This document shows positions 1 to 9,140 of a stretch of DNA of 64,000 bases, in pieces (positions within the stretch are counted from its first letter, which is position 1; every line of letters starts with the position of its first letter). Position numbers and translations under genes: made by a program. Under the pieces are notes generated by a model, which made no database searches, was not told where the DNA came from, and saw nothing but the letters and a program-made list of their open reading frames with translations. Origin of the DNA: Hafnia alvei (lineage in GTDB: Bacteria; Pseudomonadota; Gammaproteobacteria; Enterobacterales; Enterobacteriaceae). The stretch spans positions 2,868,012-2,932,011 of the forward strand of contig NZ_CP139992.1 of the NCBI RefSeq assembly GCF_034424155.1, given 5' to 3'.

Positions 1-1262
1 TGATGTATCAGCGCTTGATTAAAGGCGGCGACATTACGCTGTTCAGCCCGTCAGACGTTCCGGGGCTGTACGATGCTTTCTTTGCCGATCAGGATGAATT
101 CGAACGTCTGTATATGCAGTACGAAGCCGACGACAGCATTCGTAAGCAAAAAGTTAAAGCGGTGGAACTGTTCTCGCTGATGATGCAAGAGCGCGCCTCA
201 ACGGGTCGTATCTACATCCAGCACGTTGACCATTGCAACACCCATAGCCCATTTGATCCGGCAATTGCACCGGTGCGTCAGTCAAACCTGTGTCTGGAAA
301 TCGCCCTGCCAACCAAACCGTTGAGCGACGTGAACGACGAAAACGGCGAAATTGCGCTGTGTACGCTGTCAGCGTTTAACCTCGGCGTTATCGAGTCGCT
401 GGACGATTTAGAAGAGCTGGCGGTGTTAGCCGTTCGTGCCCTTGATGCCCTGTTAGACTATCAAGACTATCCGATTCTGGCGGCTAAGCGCGGTGCGATG
501 GGACGTCGCACTCTGGGAATCGGCGTGATCAACTACGCCTATTACCTGGCGAAGAACGGCGTACGTTACTCCGACGGCAGCGCGAACAATTTGACGCACA
601 AAACCTTCGAAGCCATTCAGTATTACCTGCTGAAAGCGTCTAACGAGCTGGCAAAAGAGCAAGGCGCGTGCCCGTGGTTCAATGAAACCACCTACGCACA
701 GGGCGTCCTGCCAATCGACACCTATAAAAAAGATTTGGATACGATTTGCAACGAGCCGCTGCACTACGATTGGGAAACGCTGCGTCGCGAGATTAAAGAA
801 CACGGCCTGCGTAACTCCACGCTGTCTGCGCTGATGCCGTCTGAAACCTCTTCGCAGATTTCTAACGCGACCAACGGCATTGAGCCACCGCGTGGCCACA
901 TCAGCATTAAAGCGTCGAAAGACGGTATCCTGCGCCAAGTGGTGCCAGAGTATGAGCGCCTGAAAAACGCTTATGAACTCCTGTGGGAAATGCCAAATAA
1001 CGATGGCTATTTGCAGCTCGTCGGTCTGATGCAGAAATTTATCGATCAGTCGATTTCCGCCAATACCAACTACGATCCGTCTCGCTTCCCATCTGGGAAG
1101 GTTCCGATGAAGCAGCTGTTAAAAGACTTGCTGACGGCGTACAAATTTGGGGCTAAGACCCTGTATTATCAAAACACCCGTGATGGCGCAGAAGATGTGC
1201 AAGACGATTTGCAGGCCGTTGCCGAAGAAGACGGTTGCGAAAGCGGTGCTTGCAAGATTTAA
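1..1262 (+). CDS. nrdA: Ribonucleoside-diphosphate reductase class Ia alpha subunit, C-terminal part
   Basis: Large catalytic subunit of aerobic ribonucleotide reductase, reducing NDPs to dNDPs with radicals supplied by NrdB. Only the last 419 residues are present; the gene enters from the left edge. Visible active-site motif SNLCLEIALPT holds the Asn/Cys/Glu catalytic trio; if the protein is 761 residues as in E. coli, this Cys is position 439. The radical-transfer tyrosine pair lies in KTLYYQNTRDG, and the C-terminal redox cysteines in GCESGACKI. About 342 residues are missing upstream. nrdB follows 67 bp downstream on the same strand, as in other enterobacteria. Promoter and NrdR boxes are outside the window. 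Confidence 0.98.
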   Translation, partial: MYQRLIKGGDITLFSPSDVPGLYDAFFADQDEFERLYMQYEADDSIRKQKVKAVELFSLMMQERASTGRIYIQHVDHCNTHSPFDPAIAPVRQSNLCLEIALPTKPLSDVNDENGEIALCTLSAFNLGVIESLDDLEELAVLAVRALDALLDYQDYPILAAKRGAMGRRTLGIGVINYAYYLAKNGVRYSDGSANNLTHKTFEAIQYYLLKASNELAKEQGACPWFNETTYAQGVLPIDTYKKDLDTICNEPLHYDWETLRREIKEHGLRNSTLSALMPSETSSQISNATNGIEPPRGHISIKASKDGILRQVVPEYERLKNAYELLWEMPNNDGYLQLVGLMQKFIDQSISANTNYDPSRFPSGKVPMKQLLKDLLTAYKFGAKTLYYQNTRDGAEDVQDDLQAVAEEDGCESGACKI

Positions 1263-1276
1263 CCAAGACCAGCACG

Positions 1277-1302
1277 AAACCGCCGATATCCATCGGCGGT
1301 TT
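1277..1302 (+). other. Stem-loop between nrdA and nrdB
   Basis: A perfect 11-bp inverted repeat, AAACCGCCGAT and ATCGGCGGTTT, with a 4-base loop, sits just after the nrdA stop. The T tract after it is short (three T), so it is more likely a processing or attenuation hairpin that adjusts the NrdA:NrdB ratio than a full terminator. That role is inference. Confidence 0.6.
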
Positions 1303-1329
1303 TATCCTAAACGGTAGGATTATAGTTTT

Positions 1330-2460
1330 ATGGCATATACCACATTCTCTCAAAACAAAAACGATCAGTTACTCGAACCCATGTTCTTCGGTCAGCCGGT
1401 TAACGTGGCGCGTTACGACCAGCAAAAGCATGAAATTTTTGAAAAACTGATCGAAAAACAGCTCTCTTTCTTCTGGCGTCCCGAAGAAGTTGACGTGTCT
1501 CGCGACCGTATCGACTATCAAGCGCTGCCAGAACATGAAAAACACATTTTTATCAGCAACCTGAAATATCAAACCCTGCTGGATTCCATTCAGGGACGCA
1601 GCCCGAACGTCGCGCTGTTGCCGCTGATCTCTATCCCTGAGCTCGAAACTTGGGTCGAAACGTGGTCGTTCTCCGAAACTATTCACTCACGTTCTTACAC
1701 GCATATTATCCGTAATATCGTTAACGATCCGGCGGTGGTGTTTGACGATATCGTCACCAACGAAGAAATCCTCAAGCGTGCGAAAGACATTTCCGGCTAC
1801 TACGATGATTTAATTGAGATGACCGGTTACTGGCACCTGCTGGGTGAAGGCACTCACACCGTTAACGGCAAAACCGTCAACGTGAATCTGCGTACCCTGA
1901 AGAAGCAACTTTATCTGTGCCTGATGAGCGTCAACGCGCTAGAAGCGATTCGCTTCTACGTCAGCTTCGCCTGCTCTTTCGCTTTTGCCGAGCGCGAACT
2001 GATGGAAGGTAACGCTAAAATCATCAAACTGATTGCCCGCGATGAAGCCCTACATCTGACCGGCACCCAGCACATTCTGAATCTGATGCGTTCAGGTCAG
2101 GACGATCCTGAAATGGCCGAAATCGCCGTAGAGTGCGAACAACAGTGCTATGACCTGTTTGTTCTCGCTGCGCAGCAGGAAAAAGAGTGGGCAGAATATC
2201 TGTTCCGCGATGGCTCCATGATTGGCTTGAACAAAGATATCCTGTGCCAGTACGTGGAATACATCACCAATATCCGCATGCAGGCCGTTGGCTTGGGGCT
2301 GCCGTTCCAAACGCGCTCTAACCCAATTCCGTGGATCAATGCTTGGTTAGTGTCTGATAACGTTCAAGTGGCACCGCAGGAAGTGGAAGTGAGCTCTTAT
2401 CTGGTTGGTCAGATTGACTCGGAAGTCAACGCTGATGACCTGAGCGACTTCGAGCTGTAA
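1330..2460 (+). CDS. nrdB: Ribonucleoside-diphosphate reductase class Ia beta subunit
   Basis: Small subunit carrying the diiron-tyrosyl radical cofactor. It has 376 residues, the same length as E. coli NrdB. Ligands and radical residue are visible, counting the initiator Met: Asp85, Glu116, His119 (SETIHSRSY) and Tyr123, with later Glu/His ligands in [11 protein letters not shown] and RDEALHLTG. The C-terminal tail [13 protein letters not shown] resembles the peptide that docks on NrdA. It lies 67 bp after nrdA and 4 bp before yfaE, so the three genes form one operon. Confidence 0.98.
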   Translation: MAYTTFSQNKNDQLLEPMFFGQPVNVARYDQQKHEIFEKLIEKQLSFFWRPEEVDVSRDRIDYQALPEHEKHIFISNLKYQTLLDSIQGRSPNVALLPLISIPELETWVETWSFSETIHSRSYTHIIRNIVNDPAVVFDDIVTNEEILKRAKDISGYYDDLIEMTGYWHLLGEGTHTVNGKTVNVNLRTLKKQLYLCLMSVNALEAIRFYVSFACSFAFAERELMEGNAKIIKLIARDEALHLTGTQHILNLMRSGQDDPEMAEIAVECEQQCYDLFVLAAQQEKEWAEYLFRDGSMIGLNKDILCQYVEYITNIRMQAVGLGLPFQTRSNPIPWINAWLVSDNVQVAPQEVEVSSYLVGQIDSEVNADDLSDFEL

Positions 2461-2464
2461 TCCC

Positions 2465-2806
2465 TTGAGCTTTTCACCCTACCAAGACTCGACGCTGGCG
2501 GCAGACGACGCCGCTAGCATCGAGGCTGAAAATGCCAGCGCTGAGCCACTTACGCCCACCATCACACTCGCCCTTTCTGGCGCTAAGCTTGCGTTCACAC
2601 ATGGCAAAGCCTCGCTGCTTGAAGCCCTTGAGCATCATAATGTGCAGGTGGAATATCAATGCCGCTCAGGCTATTGCGGTTCCTGCCGTTGCAAAATGAC
2701 CAAGGGCCGCGTGGTGTATCGCCAACAGCCGCTGGCCTTCATCAACGAAGGTGAAATTTTACCTTGTTGCTGCCATCCAGACGGAGACATCGAGGTGGAG
2801 CTTTAA
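2465..2806 (+). CDS. yfaE: [2Fe-2S] ferredoxin for NrdB cofactor maintenance
   Basis: Plant-type ferredoxin that reduces the NrdB diiron centre during cofactor assembly and repair. The cluster motif CRSGYCGSC (Cys66, Cys71, Cys74) and the late CCC (101-103) are present. The only in-frame NTG start after nrdB is TTG at 2465, four bases past the nrdB stop, so translation is probably coupled. This gives 113 residues, about 29 more than E. coli YfaE (84, from memory). The extra N-terminus is acidic and Ala/Ser-rich. The true start is therefore less certain than the identity. Confidence 0.93.
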   Translation: MSFSPYQDSTLAADDAASIEAENASAEPLTPTITLALSGAKLAFTHGKASLLEALEHHNVQVEYQCRSGYCGSCRCKMTKGRVVYRQQPLAFINEGEILPCCCHPDGDIEVEL

Positions 2807-2827
2807 TCGCCTCCACCGCGATTTTTT
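2793..2827 (+). terminator. Rho-independent terminator of nrdAB-yfaE
   Basis: GGTGGAG (2794-2800) pairs with CTCCACC (2811-2817), followed by GCGATTTTTT. The left arm lies in the last codons of yfaE. Confidence 0.7.
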
Positions 2828-3144
2828 ACCTGCAATCCCTTCCCCTATCACACTGATAATTCACACAAGAATCTGTTCTTGCTCCCACATTTCTGCATGT
2901 TTATTTCAAACCGCGCATAATCAATTGTATGATGTAGCCAGCTTTTTATGTGATAAGGACTCGGTTTGGCTCAGACGTGTGCTGGCAGCCGATTTATAAA
3001 TAATCAGCGACTGATCATAGATTATTTGGTTCTAGCAAACTCCTTTTGGGACTTTGCATGCTTAGCTGCGCTTTTTTAGTGTGGTGTCAGCTATTTATAT
3101 TGCCAAGTAGTACGAATCGAGCCTTATCACGGAGCTGTTCAACG
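2828..3144. other. Intergenic region before the ABC importer
   Basis: No convincing gene. Two operator-like palindromes are visible: CAAGAA-TCTG-TTCTTG (2866-2881), and AAATAATC / GATTATTT (2998-3005 and 3020-3027) separated by 14 bases. Either could bind a regulator of the transporter; I cannot assign one. GGAG at 3131 is the ribosome binding site for the next gene. Confidence 0.4.
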
Positions 3145-4743
3145 ATGCAAAACACAATAACAATGAAAGCCAAACTATTACCTGTGCTGATTTTCGCCTC
3201 GCTTTCCGCCGGAACGTTAAGCGCCAACGCATGGGCGGCGACGCCACCGAAAACGCTGGTCGTGGTGCAAACTCTGGATGATATTGCCAGCCTTGATCCC
3301 GCAGAAAGCAACGAACTTTCCAGCATTCAAACGGTGCCGAGTCTTTACCAACGCCTGATCCAAGCCAATCGCGATAATCCAGCCAAGATTGATGCCGTAC
3401 TTGCCGAGAGCTGGCAAGGCGACGCAGCCAATAAAACGCTCACCGTTAAGCTGCGCCCCAATGCCAAGTTCTCTTCCGGTAATCCGGTGCGCCCTGAAGA
3501 CGTTATCTTTTCCTATACCCGCGCCGTAACCCTCAATAAATCGCCAGCCTTCATTTTGAACGTATTAGGCTGGGAAGCGGATAACGTCGCCAGTCATCTT
3601 AAGAAAATTGACGACCATACGCTACAGCTCACGTGGACCGCCAACGTAAGCCCTGACGTGGCGCTGAACATTCTCTCGACGCCGATTGCCTCCATCGTTG
3701 ATGAAAAAACCGTCACGCCTAATAGCAAAAAAGGCGACTTTGGTAATGAGTGGCTCAAAATGCACTCAGCGGGCAGTGGGCCGTTCAAAATGCGCGTTTA
3801 TCAACCGCATCAGGCCATCGTTTTGGATGCCAATCCGCTATCAAACGACGCGCCTAAAATCGCCAATATCATTATTAAAAACGTGCCCGATCCGGCGTCT
3901 CGCCGTTTGCTGATCCAGCAGGGTGACGCCGATATTGCCCGTGGGCTGGGCGCAGACCAAACCTCGGCGTTGCAGAATCAAGCCGGTATTAACGTGATGA
4001 GCATTCCTTCGGCCGAGCAAAACTATTTAGCGTTCAACACCGGCAATACCGCGAATCCGTTACTGGCAAATCCTGCACTGTGGGAAGCGGCGCGCTATCT
4101 GGTCGATTACAAAGGCATCACGCAGGACTTACTCAAGGGCCAATATTTTGTGCATCAGAGTTTCCTGCCGGTCGGCTTTAACGGCGCGCTGGAGAATAAT
4201 CCGTTTAGCTTCGATCCTGCTAAAGCGAAAGCCATTCTCGAGAAAGCCGGGATCAAAAATGCCGCCTTTACGCTGGATGTTGAAAACAAAGCGCCGTTTA
4301 TCACCGTGGCTCAATCCATTCAAGCCAGCTTCGCGCAAGGCGGCGTGAAAGTGGATCTGCTGCCTGCGGCAGGCAGTCAGGTTTATGCACGCGTGCGTGC
4401 GCGTCAGCATCAGGCCGCGATCCGCATGTGGCTGCCGGACTATTTCGATGCGCATTCCAACGCCAGCGCTTTTGCCTACAACGATAACAAAGGCAGCACC
4501 GTCGCGTGGCTAAACGGCTGGAAAATCCCTGAGCTAAGCCAGCAAACGCTTGCCGCCGTAGCCGAAGCCGACAGCGCTAAACGTTTGGATATGTATACCA
4601 AAATGCAGCAAGAGCTACAGCGTAGCTCGCCGTATGTGTTTATCGATCAGGCCAAAACTCAGGTTGTGCTACGCGACAACGTGAAAGGCTATCAGCAAGG
4701 GCTGAACGCCGATATGGTTTATTACGATCGCGTCACCAAGTAA
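3145..4743 (+). CDS. ABC importer periplasmic binding protein, peptide/nickel family (SBP family 5)
   Basis: Extracellular solute-binding protein of the DppA/OppA/NikA type. The ATG at 3145 is preferred because GGAG lies 10 bases upstream; a further in-frame ATG lies upstream at 3046 without a matching site. From 3145 the protein has 532 residues with a signal peptide ending near NAWAA. Typical family segments follow: LAESWQGD, VRPEDVIFSYTRAV, GSGPFKMRVYQPHQAIVLDAN and YLAFNTGN. It is the first gene of a five-gene set in the order binding protein, permease, permease, ATPase, ATPase, as in dpp, nik and sap. The sequence alone does not tell peptide from nickel-chelate or other substrates. Confidence 0.88.
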   Translation: MQNTITMKAKLLPVLIFASLSAGTLSANAWAATPPKTLVVVQTLDDIASLDPAESNELSSIQTVPSLYQRLIQANRDNPAKIDAVLAESWQGDAANKTLTVKLRPNAKFSSGNPVRPEDVIFSYTRAVTLNKSPAFILNVLGWEADNVASHLKKIDDHTLQLTWTANVSPDVALNILSTPIASIVDEKTVTPNSKKGDFGNEWLKMHSAGSGPFKMRVYQPHQAIVLDANPLSNDAPKIANIIIKNVPDPASRRLLIQQGDADIARGLGADQTSALQNQAGINVMSIPSAEQNYLAFNTGNTANPLLANPALWEAARYLVDYKGITQDLLKGQYFVHQSFLPVGFNGALENNPFSFDPAKAKAILEKAGIKNAAFTLDVENKAPFITVAQSIQASFAQGGVKVDLLPAAGSQVYARVRARQHQAAIRMWLPDYFDAHSNASAFAYNDNKGSTVAWLNGWKIPELSQQTLAAVAEADSAKRLDMYTKMQQELQRSSPYVFIDQAKTQVVLRDNVKGYQQGLNADMVYYDRVTK

Positions 4744-4779
4744 TTCGTCCGCTTTTTATCCACAGTAAGCGGAGAAACT

Positions 4780-5823
4780 ATGGCTGCTGACTTCACGCCG
4801 GAGAATAATTTCCGGCGTCATTTACAGACCCTGTTGCAGGGTCTGCTTACGCTCGCATTAACGCTTTTCGGGCTGCTGCTGATTACGTTTTTGCTTTCCG
4901 CGCTCTCTCCCGTCGATCGCGTATTACAAATCGTTGGCGATCATGCCAGCGTCTCCACCTACAATCAGGTTCGTCATCAGTTAGGGCTAGATCAGCCGCT
5001 GCCGGTGCAGTTCTGGCACTATCTGATTCAGCTTGGGCATGGCGATCTGGGCACCGCCAGCGCAACCGGCCAACCTGTGCTACAAGATTTACTCACGGTA
5101 TTTCCTGCCACGCTGGAGCTAGCGACGCTGGCGCTCATTATCGGCGCCACCCTCGGCGTTCTGCTGGGCGTGCTGTGCGCACGTTATACGGGAACGGCGT
5201 GGGATCTGACCATCCGCACGCTCACCCTGCTTGGTAATTCGGTGCCTATCTTCTGGCTTGGTCTACTAATGCTGTTGCTGTTCTATGCACGTTTACAGTG
5301 GAGCGCAGGACCGGGAAGGCTGGACGATATTTATCAATACAGCGTTGAAGCCAAAACCGGCTTTGTGCTTATCGATACCTTACTCTCCGGCGACAGCGGC
5401 GCGTTTCTCAACGCCATTAATCACCTGACGCTACCGGTTTTGCTATTGGCCTACTTTTCGATGGCCAGTATCACTCGGCTAACCCGTTCGGCGTGTCTAG
5501 GCGAAATGAAAAAAGAATACGTCACACTTGCACGCGCCAAAGGGGCAAACGAAACCACTATTCTGATACGCCACGTGCTGCCCAATATTCGCGGTACGTT
5601 ATTCACTGTGATTGCGCTGGCCTATACCGGCATGCTGGAAGGCGCAGTTCTGACTGAAACCGTATTTTCCTGGCCGGGCATTGGGCGTTATCTCACAACC
5701 GCCCTCTTTGCCGGTGACACCACGGCGGTGATGGGTGGCACATTGGTCATTGGCGTGTGTTTTGTGTTGATTAATAACCTGACGGATCTATTGGTACGTC
5801 TCACCGATCCGAGGGTGCACTAA
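4780..5823 (+). CDS. ABC importer permease, DppB/OppB/NikB type
   Basis: Inner-membrane permease of 347 residues. A first membrane segment follows residue 20, then a periplasmic loop, then five more hydrophobic segments. The cytoplasmic coupling motif, EYVTLARAKGANETTILIRHVLPNI, marks BPD-type permeases. GGAG 8 bases upstream of ATG supports the start. The stop overlaps the next start by one base (TAATG), which indicates translational coupling. A roughly 30-residue insertion around TGFVLIDTLLSGDSGAF is typical of the B-type subunit. Confidence 0.9.
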   Translation: MAADFTPENNFRRHLQTLLQGLLTLALTLFGLLLITFLLSALSPVDRVLQIVGDHASVSTYNQVRHQLGLDQPLPVQFWHYLIQLGHGDLGTASATGQPVLQDLLTVFPATLELATLALIIGATLGVLLGVLCARYTGTAWDLTIRTLTLLGNSVPIFWLGLLMLLLFYARLQWSAGPGRLDDIYQYSVEAKTGFVLIDTLLSGDSGAFLNAINHLTLPVLLLAYFSMASITRLTRSACLGEMKKEYVTLARAKGANETTILIRHVLPNIRGTLFTVIALAYTGMLEGAVLTETVFSWPGIGRYLTTALFAGDTTAVMGGTLVIGVCFVLINNLTDLLVRLTDPRVH

Positions 5824-6647
5824 TGAATTTATTACGCAAAATTCTCCGCTCACCAGCGGCCAGCTGTGGATTGGTGATTATCCTGCTGCTGATACTCTGC
5901 GCCCTTTTTGCACCGTGGTTAGCGGGGCAAGATCCCAATTGGCAAAACGCAGCGGCGCGTTTGCTACCGCCCGAACAGGGACATTGGCTCGGCACCGATG
6001 CCTATGGGCGAGATATGTTGGCTCGGCTGCTGTATGGCACCCGCCCGATGTTAGGTATGGTGCTGTTAGTGACCGCAATTACCCTCCCTCTCGGCCTGCT
6101 GATCGGTATTTTATCCGGCTATTACGGCGGTTGGACTGAGCGCGTGCTGATGCGATTTACCGATGTTGTTATGTCGATGCCGCGCTTAATTCTAGCCTTT
6201 GCCTTTGTCGCGATGCTTGGCCCAGGGCTTATCAATGGCGCGCTGGCGCTGGCGCTCACCACGTGGCCCGCCTATGCCCGTCAGGCTCGAACTGAAATTC
6301 AAAAACTGAGGAACAGCGATTATCTCAGCGCCGCAGAAATGCTGGGCATTCGCGGTTTCAGGCTGATGTGGGGACATATTTTGCCACTCTGCCTACCTTC
6401 CGCCATCGTGCGCTTAGCGCTGGATTTAGCGGGTATCATCCTTGCGGCCGCAGGCTTGGGCTTCTTAGGATTAGGCGCTCGCCCGCCGATGGCTGAATGG
6501 GGCGCGATGATCGCCGACGGCATGCAGGTGATCTTCGATCAGTGGTGGATTGCCGCCATTCCCGGCGCGGCCATTCTGCTCAGCAGCTTAGCGTTCAATC
6601 TGCTGGGCGATGGCCTGCGTGATATTTTGGAGTCCGATCATGACTGA
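5823..6647 (+). CDS. ABC importer permease, DppC/OppC/NikC type
   Basis: Second inner-membrane permease, 274 residues. It begins with one membrane segment, then the C-type signature LGTDAYGRDMLARLLYGTR, then the transmembrane core with coupling motif DYLSAAEMLGIRGFRLMWGHILP. It pairs with the preceding permease to form the channel. The start overlaps the previous stop by one base, and its end overlaps the following ATPase gene by 8 bases. Confidence 0.9.
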   Translation: MNLLRKILRSPAASCGLVIILLLILCALFAPWLAGQDPNWQNAAARLLPPEQGHWLGTDAYGRDMLARLLYGTRPMLGMVLLVTAITLPLGLLIGILSGYYGGWTERVLMRFTDVVMSMPRLILAFAFVAMLGPGLINGALALALTTWPAYARQARTEIQKLRNSDYLSAAEMLGIRGFRLMWGHILPLCLPSAIVRLALDLAGIILAAAGLGFLGLGARPPMAEWGAMIADGMQVIFDQWWIAAIPGAAILLSSLAFNLLGDGLRDILESDHD

Positions 6648-7491
6648 TATTTCACAGAACCATTCGCTGATTGAAGCCGTGGATTTATCGGTTCATTTTG
6701 GTCAGGCGTGCGTCGTCAACCAGCTAAATTTTTCCTTGGGCCATGAACGGTTAGCTTTAGTGGGCGAATCCGGCTCCGGCAAATCAATGACCGCTCGCGC
6801 GCTAATGGGGCTAATTCGTCAGCCGGGCAAAGTCAGCGCCACCACGCTACGTTTTGAACAGCAAAATTTACTGGCTTTGAAACCTAAACAATGGTCTGCA
6901 CTGCGCGGTAACAGCATCGCCATGGTGCTGCAAGATCCTCGCTACGCGCTCAATCCGGTGCATACCATTTACCGCCAAATTGAAGAGGCGCTTACGCTGC
7001 ACCAGCGTCTGTCGCGCCGTCAGCGCGATGAGTTGGTGTTGCACACCACTGAGTCGGTCGGGCTGCCAGTTCATAGCCTAAAACGCTATCCGGGTGAGCT
7101 ATCTGGCGGGCTGGGGCAGCGCGCCATGATCGCCATAGCGCTGATCAACAATCCCAAGGTGCTGATTGCTGATGAGCCCACCTCTGCGCTGGATGCTCGG
7201 CTGCGCCATCAAATTCTTTCTCTTTTGGTGGAACAGTGCGAACAACGCCAGATGGGGCTATTGCTAATTAGCCACGATCTGCCGTTGGTGGCCGAACACT
7301 GCGACCGCGTGATGGTGATGTATCAAGGGCAGTGCGTTGATGAACTGCGGGCGGCTGAGCTACCGCAAGCCACACATCCTTACACCCGAACGCTCTGGAC
7401 CTGCCGGCCGAATGCCCAAACCTACGGTTCCCTGCTGCCGGTTCTGGATCGCTCACGCACTTTTGAAGGAGCACCTCGTGCCGCTGATTAA
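6640..7491 (+). CDS. ABC importer ATPase 1, DppD/NikD type
   Basis: Cytoplasmic ATPase energising the importer, 283 residues from ATG 6640 (TTTTGGAG just upstream). Walker A GESGSGKS, Q-loop VLQDPRYALNP, signature LSGGLGQR, Walker B VLIADEPTSALD and switch His in LLISHDLP are all intact. The Gly-Leu-Gly in the signature replaces the usual Gly-Gln-Arg/Met-Arg spacing residue but leaves the key LSGG. A C-terminal segment with HPYTRTLW matches the oligopeptide-transporter ATPase tail, although its usual Cys-containing end is incomplete. Confidence 0.9.
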   Translation: MTDISQNHSLIEAVDLSVHFGQACVVNQLNFSLGHERLALVGESGSGKSMTARALMGLIRQPGKVSATTLRFEQQNLLALKPKQWSALRGNSIAMVLQDPRYALNPVHTIYRQIEEALTLHQRLSRRQRDELVLHTTESVGLPVHSLKRYPGELSGGLGQRAMIAIALINNPKVLIADEPTSALDARLRHQILSLLVEQCEQRQMGLLLISHDLPLVAEHCDRVMVMYQGQCVDELRAAELPQATHPYTRTLWTCRPNAQTYGSLLPVLDRSRTFEGAPRAAD

Positions 7492-8194
7492 TATTCAAGA
7501 TTTACACGTCAGTTTTTCTGACGGACGACAGCGTAAACACGTGGTGAAGTCGGCGCATTTTCAGGTCAATGAGGGAGAAACCTTTAGCCTGATCGGCGCA
7601 TCCGGCTGTGGGAAATCGACTATTTTGCGCGTCATCGCCGGTTTGCAGCGTGAATGGCAGGGACAGATTGATTTATTAGGCTCGCCTCTGCGCCCACAAA
7701 AACGGCTCAACGGCGAAATCCGCCGCAATGTGCAGATGGTATTTCAAGATCCCTATGCCTCGCTGCATCCTCAGCATCGCCTATATCGTTCTTTGGCAGA
7801 ACCGCTGCAGATTCATCGCGAACCTAACGTAGAACAGCGGGTGGCTGAAGCACTGCAACAGGTAGGGCTCCCCGCCGATGCGGCGCAGCGCTTTCCTCAC
7901 CAAATTTCGGGAGGGCAACGCCAACGCGTCGCCATTGCCCGCGCCCTGCTGTTGCGGCCTAAAATCTTACTGCTCGATGAGCCCACTTCTGCGCTCGATA
8001 TGTCGGTTCAGGCTGAAATCCTTAACCTGCTTAACCTGCTAAAGCGGCTGCATTCCATGACCTACCTACTCGTCAGCCACGACGCCGACGTGATTGCCCA
8101 TATGTCGCAACGCGCGGCGCTGATGGAGGATGGAAAAATTATGCGGGAGTTTAACCGTGCGGCGTTAGCACGCGGCGAGCATCGTTTCGACTAA
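7478..8194 (+). CDS. ABC importer ATPase 2, DppF/NikE type
   Basis: Second ATPase, 238 residues from GTG 7478, chosen because AAGGAG lies 6 bases upstream and the family alignment starts at PLINIQDLHVSF. Longer in-frame readings upstream lie inside the previous gene. Walker A GASGCGKST, Q-loop VFQDPYASLHP, signature ISGGQRQR, Walker B ILLLDEPTSALD and switch His LVSHDADV are intact. It overlaps ATPase 1 by 14 bases and closes the operon, before a strong terminator. Confidence 0.9.
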   Translation: MPLINIQDLHVSFSDGRQRKHVVKSAHFQVNEGETFSLIGASGCGKSTILRVIAGLQREWQGQIDLLGSPLRPQKRLNGEIRRNVQMVFQDPYASLHPQHRLYRSLAEPLQIHREPNVEQRVAEALQQVGLPADAAQRFPHQISGGQRQRVAIARALLLRPKILLLDEPTSALDMSVQAEILNLLNLLKRLHSMTYLLVSHDADVIAHMSQRAALMEDGKIMREFNRAALARGEHRFD

Positions 8195-8208
8195 CGCTGA
8201 TTGATATG

Positions 8209-8246
8209 AAAAAGCCCCCTGAGCGGATAAAGGCTCAGGGGGCTTT
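8209..8246. terminator. Bidirectional terminator between ABC operon and ybhL
   Basis: AAAGCCCCCTGAGC and GCTCAGGGGGCTTT form a perfect 14-bp stem with an 8-base loop, A-rich on the left and T-rich on the right. It serves the convergent ABC operon and ybhL. Confidence 0.9.
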
Positions 8247-8280
8247 ATGTAACTGAATAATCAGTCGAGCAAATCAGCGA

Positions 8281-8991
8281 TTAGCGGCGGTTGCCGAAAA
8301 TACGCAGCAGCATCAAGAACAGGTTAATGAAGTCCAGATACAGCGTTAACGCGCCCAAAATCGAGTATTTACGGAAGTTATCTTTATCTTCAGGGTTCAG
8401 TTGCTCACCCATAGCTTTCAGCTTCTGAGTGTCATACGCCGTCAAACCAACAAAGATAATCACGCCCGCATAGGTAATCACCCACGTCAGCGCTGGGCTT
8501 TTCAGCCAGATATTTACCAACGACGCCAGAATGATACCGATCAGCCCCATAAACATCATTGAGCCAATGCCGCTTAGATCACGCTTGGTGGTGTAACCGT
8601 AAAGGCTCATGGCCCCGAACATACCAGCCGTTACCACGAACGTGCTCGCGATAGACGAATAGGTATAAACGATAAAAATACTGGCCAGCGTTAATCCGGT
8701 GAGTGCCGAATAGAGCATAAACAGCGATGTTGCGGCGGCGGCGCTCAGTTTCTGCACCATACCCGACAGCACAAACACCAAGCCCAACTGCACAATGATT
8801 AAACCGAAAAAGGTAATTTTGCTGGAGAAAATAAAATTCAGCACGGCTGGCGTATGTGCGGCATACCACGCCACGATAGACGTCAGTAATAACCCACAGG
8901 TCATCCAGCCATACACTTGCGCCATATACGCCTGTAGGCCCGAATTTGCGCGCTCTACGATCGAGCCATTATCACGAGGATATCGATCCAT
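8281..8991 (-). CDS. ybhL: BAX inhibitor-1 family inner-membrane protein YbhL
   Basis: Seven-segment membrane protein of the BI-1/YccA/YbhL family; its transport or signalling role in bacteria is poorly defined. It has 236 residues from ATG 8991 (AAGG upstream); a GTG three codons earlier overlaps that site. Characteristic stretches are LQAYMAQVYGWMT, TFVVTAGMFGAMSLYGY, VGLTAYDTQKLK and the C-terminal LYLDFINLFLMLLRIFG. In E. coli ybhL lies directly beyond moaE; here about 12.7 kb including CRISPR-Cas separates them. Confidence 0.93.
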   Translation of the reverse strand: MDRYPRDNGSIVERANSGLQAYMAQVYGWMTCGLLLTSIVAWYAAHTPAVLNFIFSSKITFFGLIIVQLGLVFVLSGMVQKLSAAAATSLFMLYSALTGLTLASIFIVYTYSSIASTFVVTAGMFGAMSLYGYTTKRDLSGIGSMMFMGLIGIILASLVNIWLKSPALTWVITYAGVIIFVGLTAYDTQKLKAMGEQLNPEDKDNFRKYSILGALTLYLDFINLFLMLLRIFGNRR

Positions 8992-9140
8992 GAAGATCAC
9001 CTTAAGCTAGGAATAACAATATTATCTGAATGGATAAAACAACCAGACAGTTCTCCTAATAAGCCTACCACAGAACCGTGTTTTTGCTGCGGGCTGAGTG
9101 TGCCGATATATTTCAGATTTAAGTAATATTTACTTATGCG

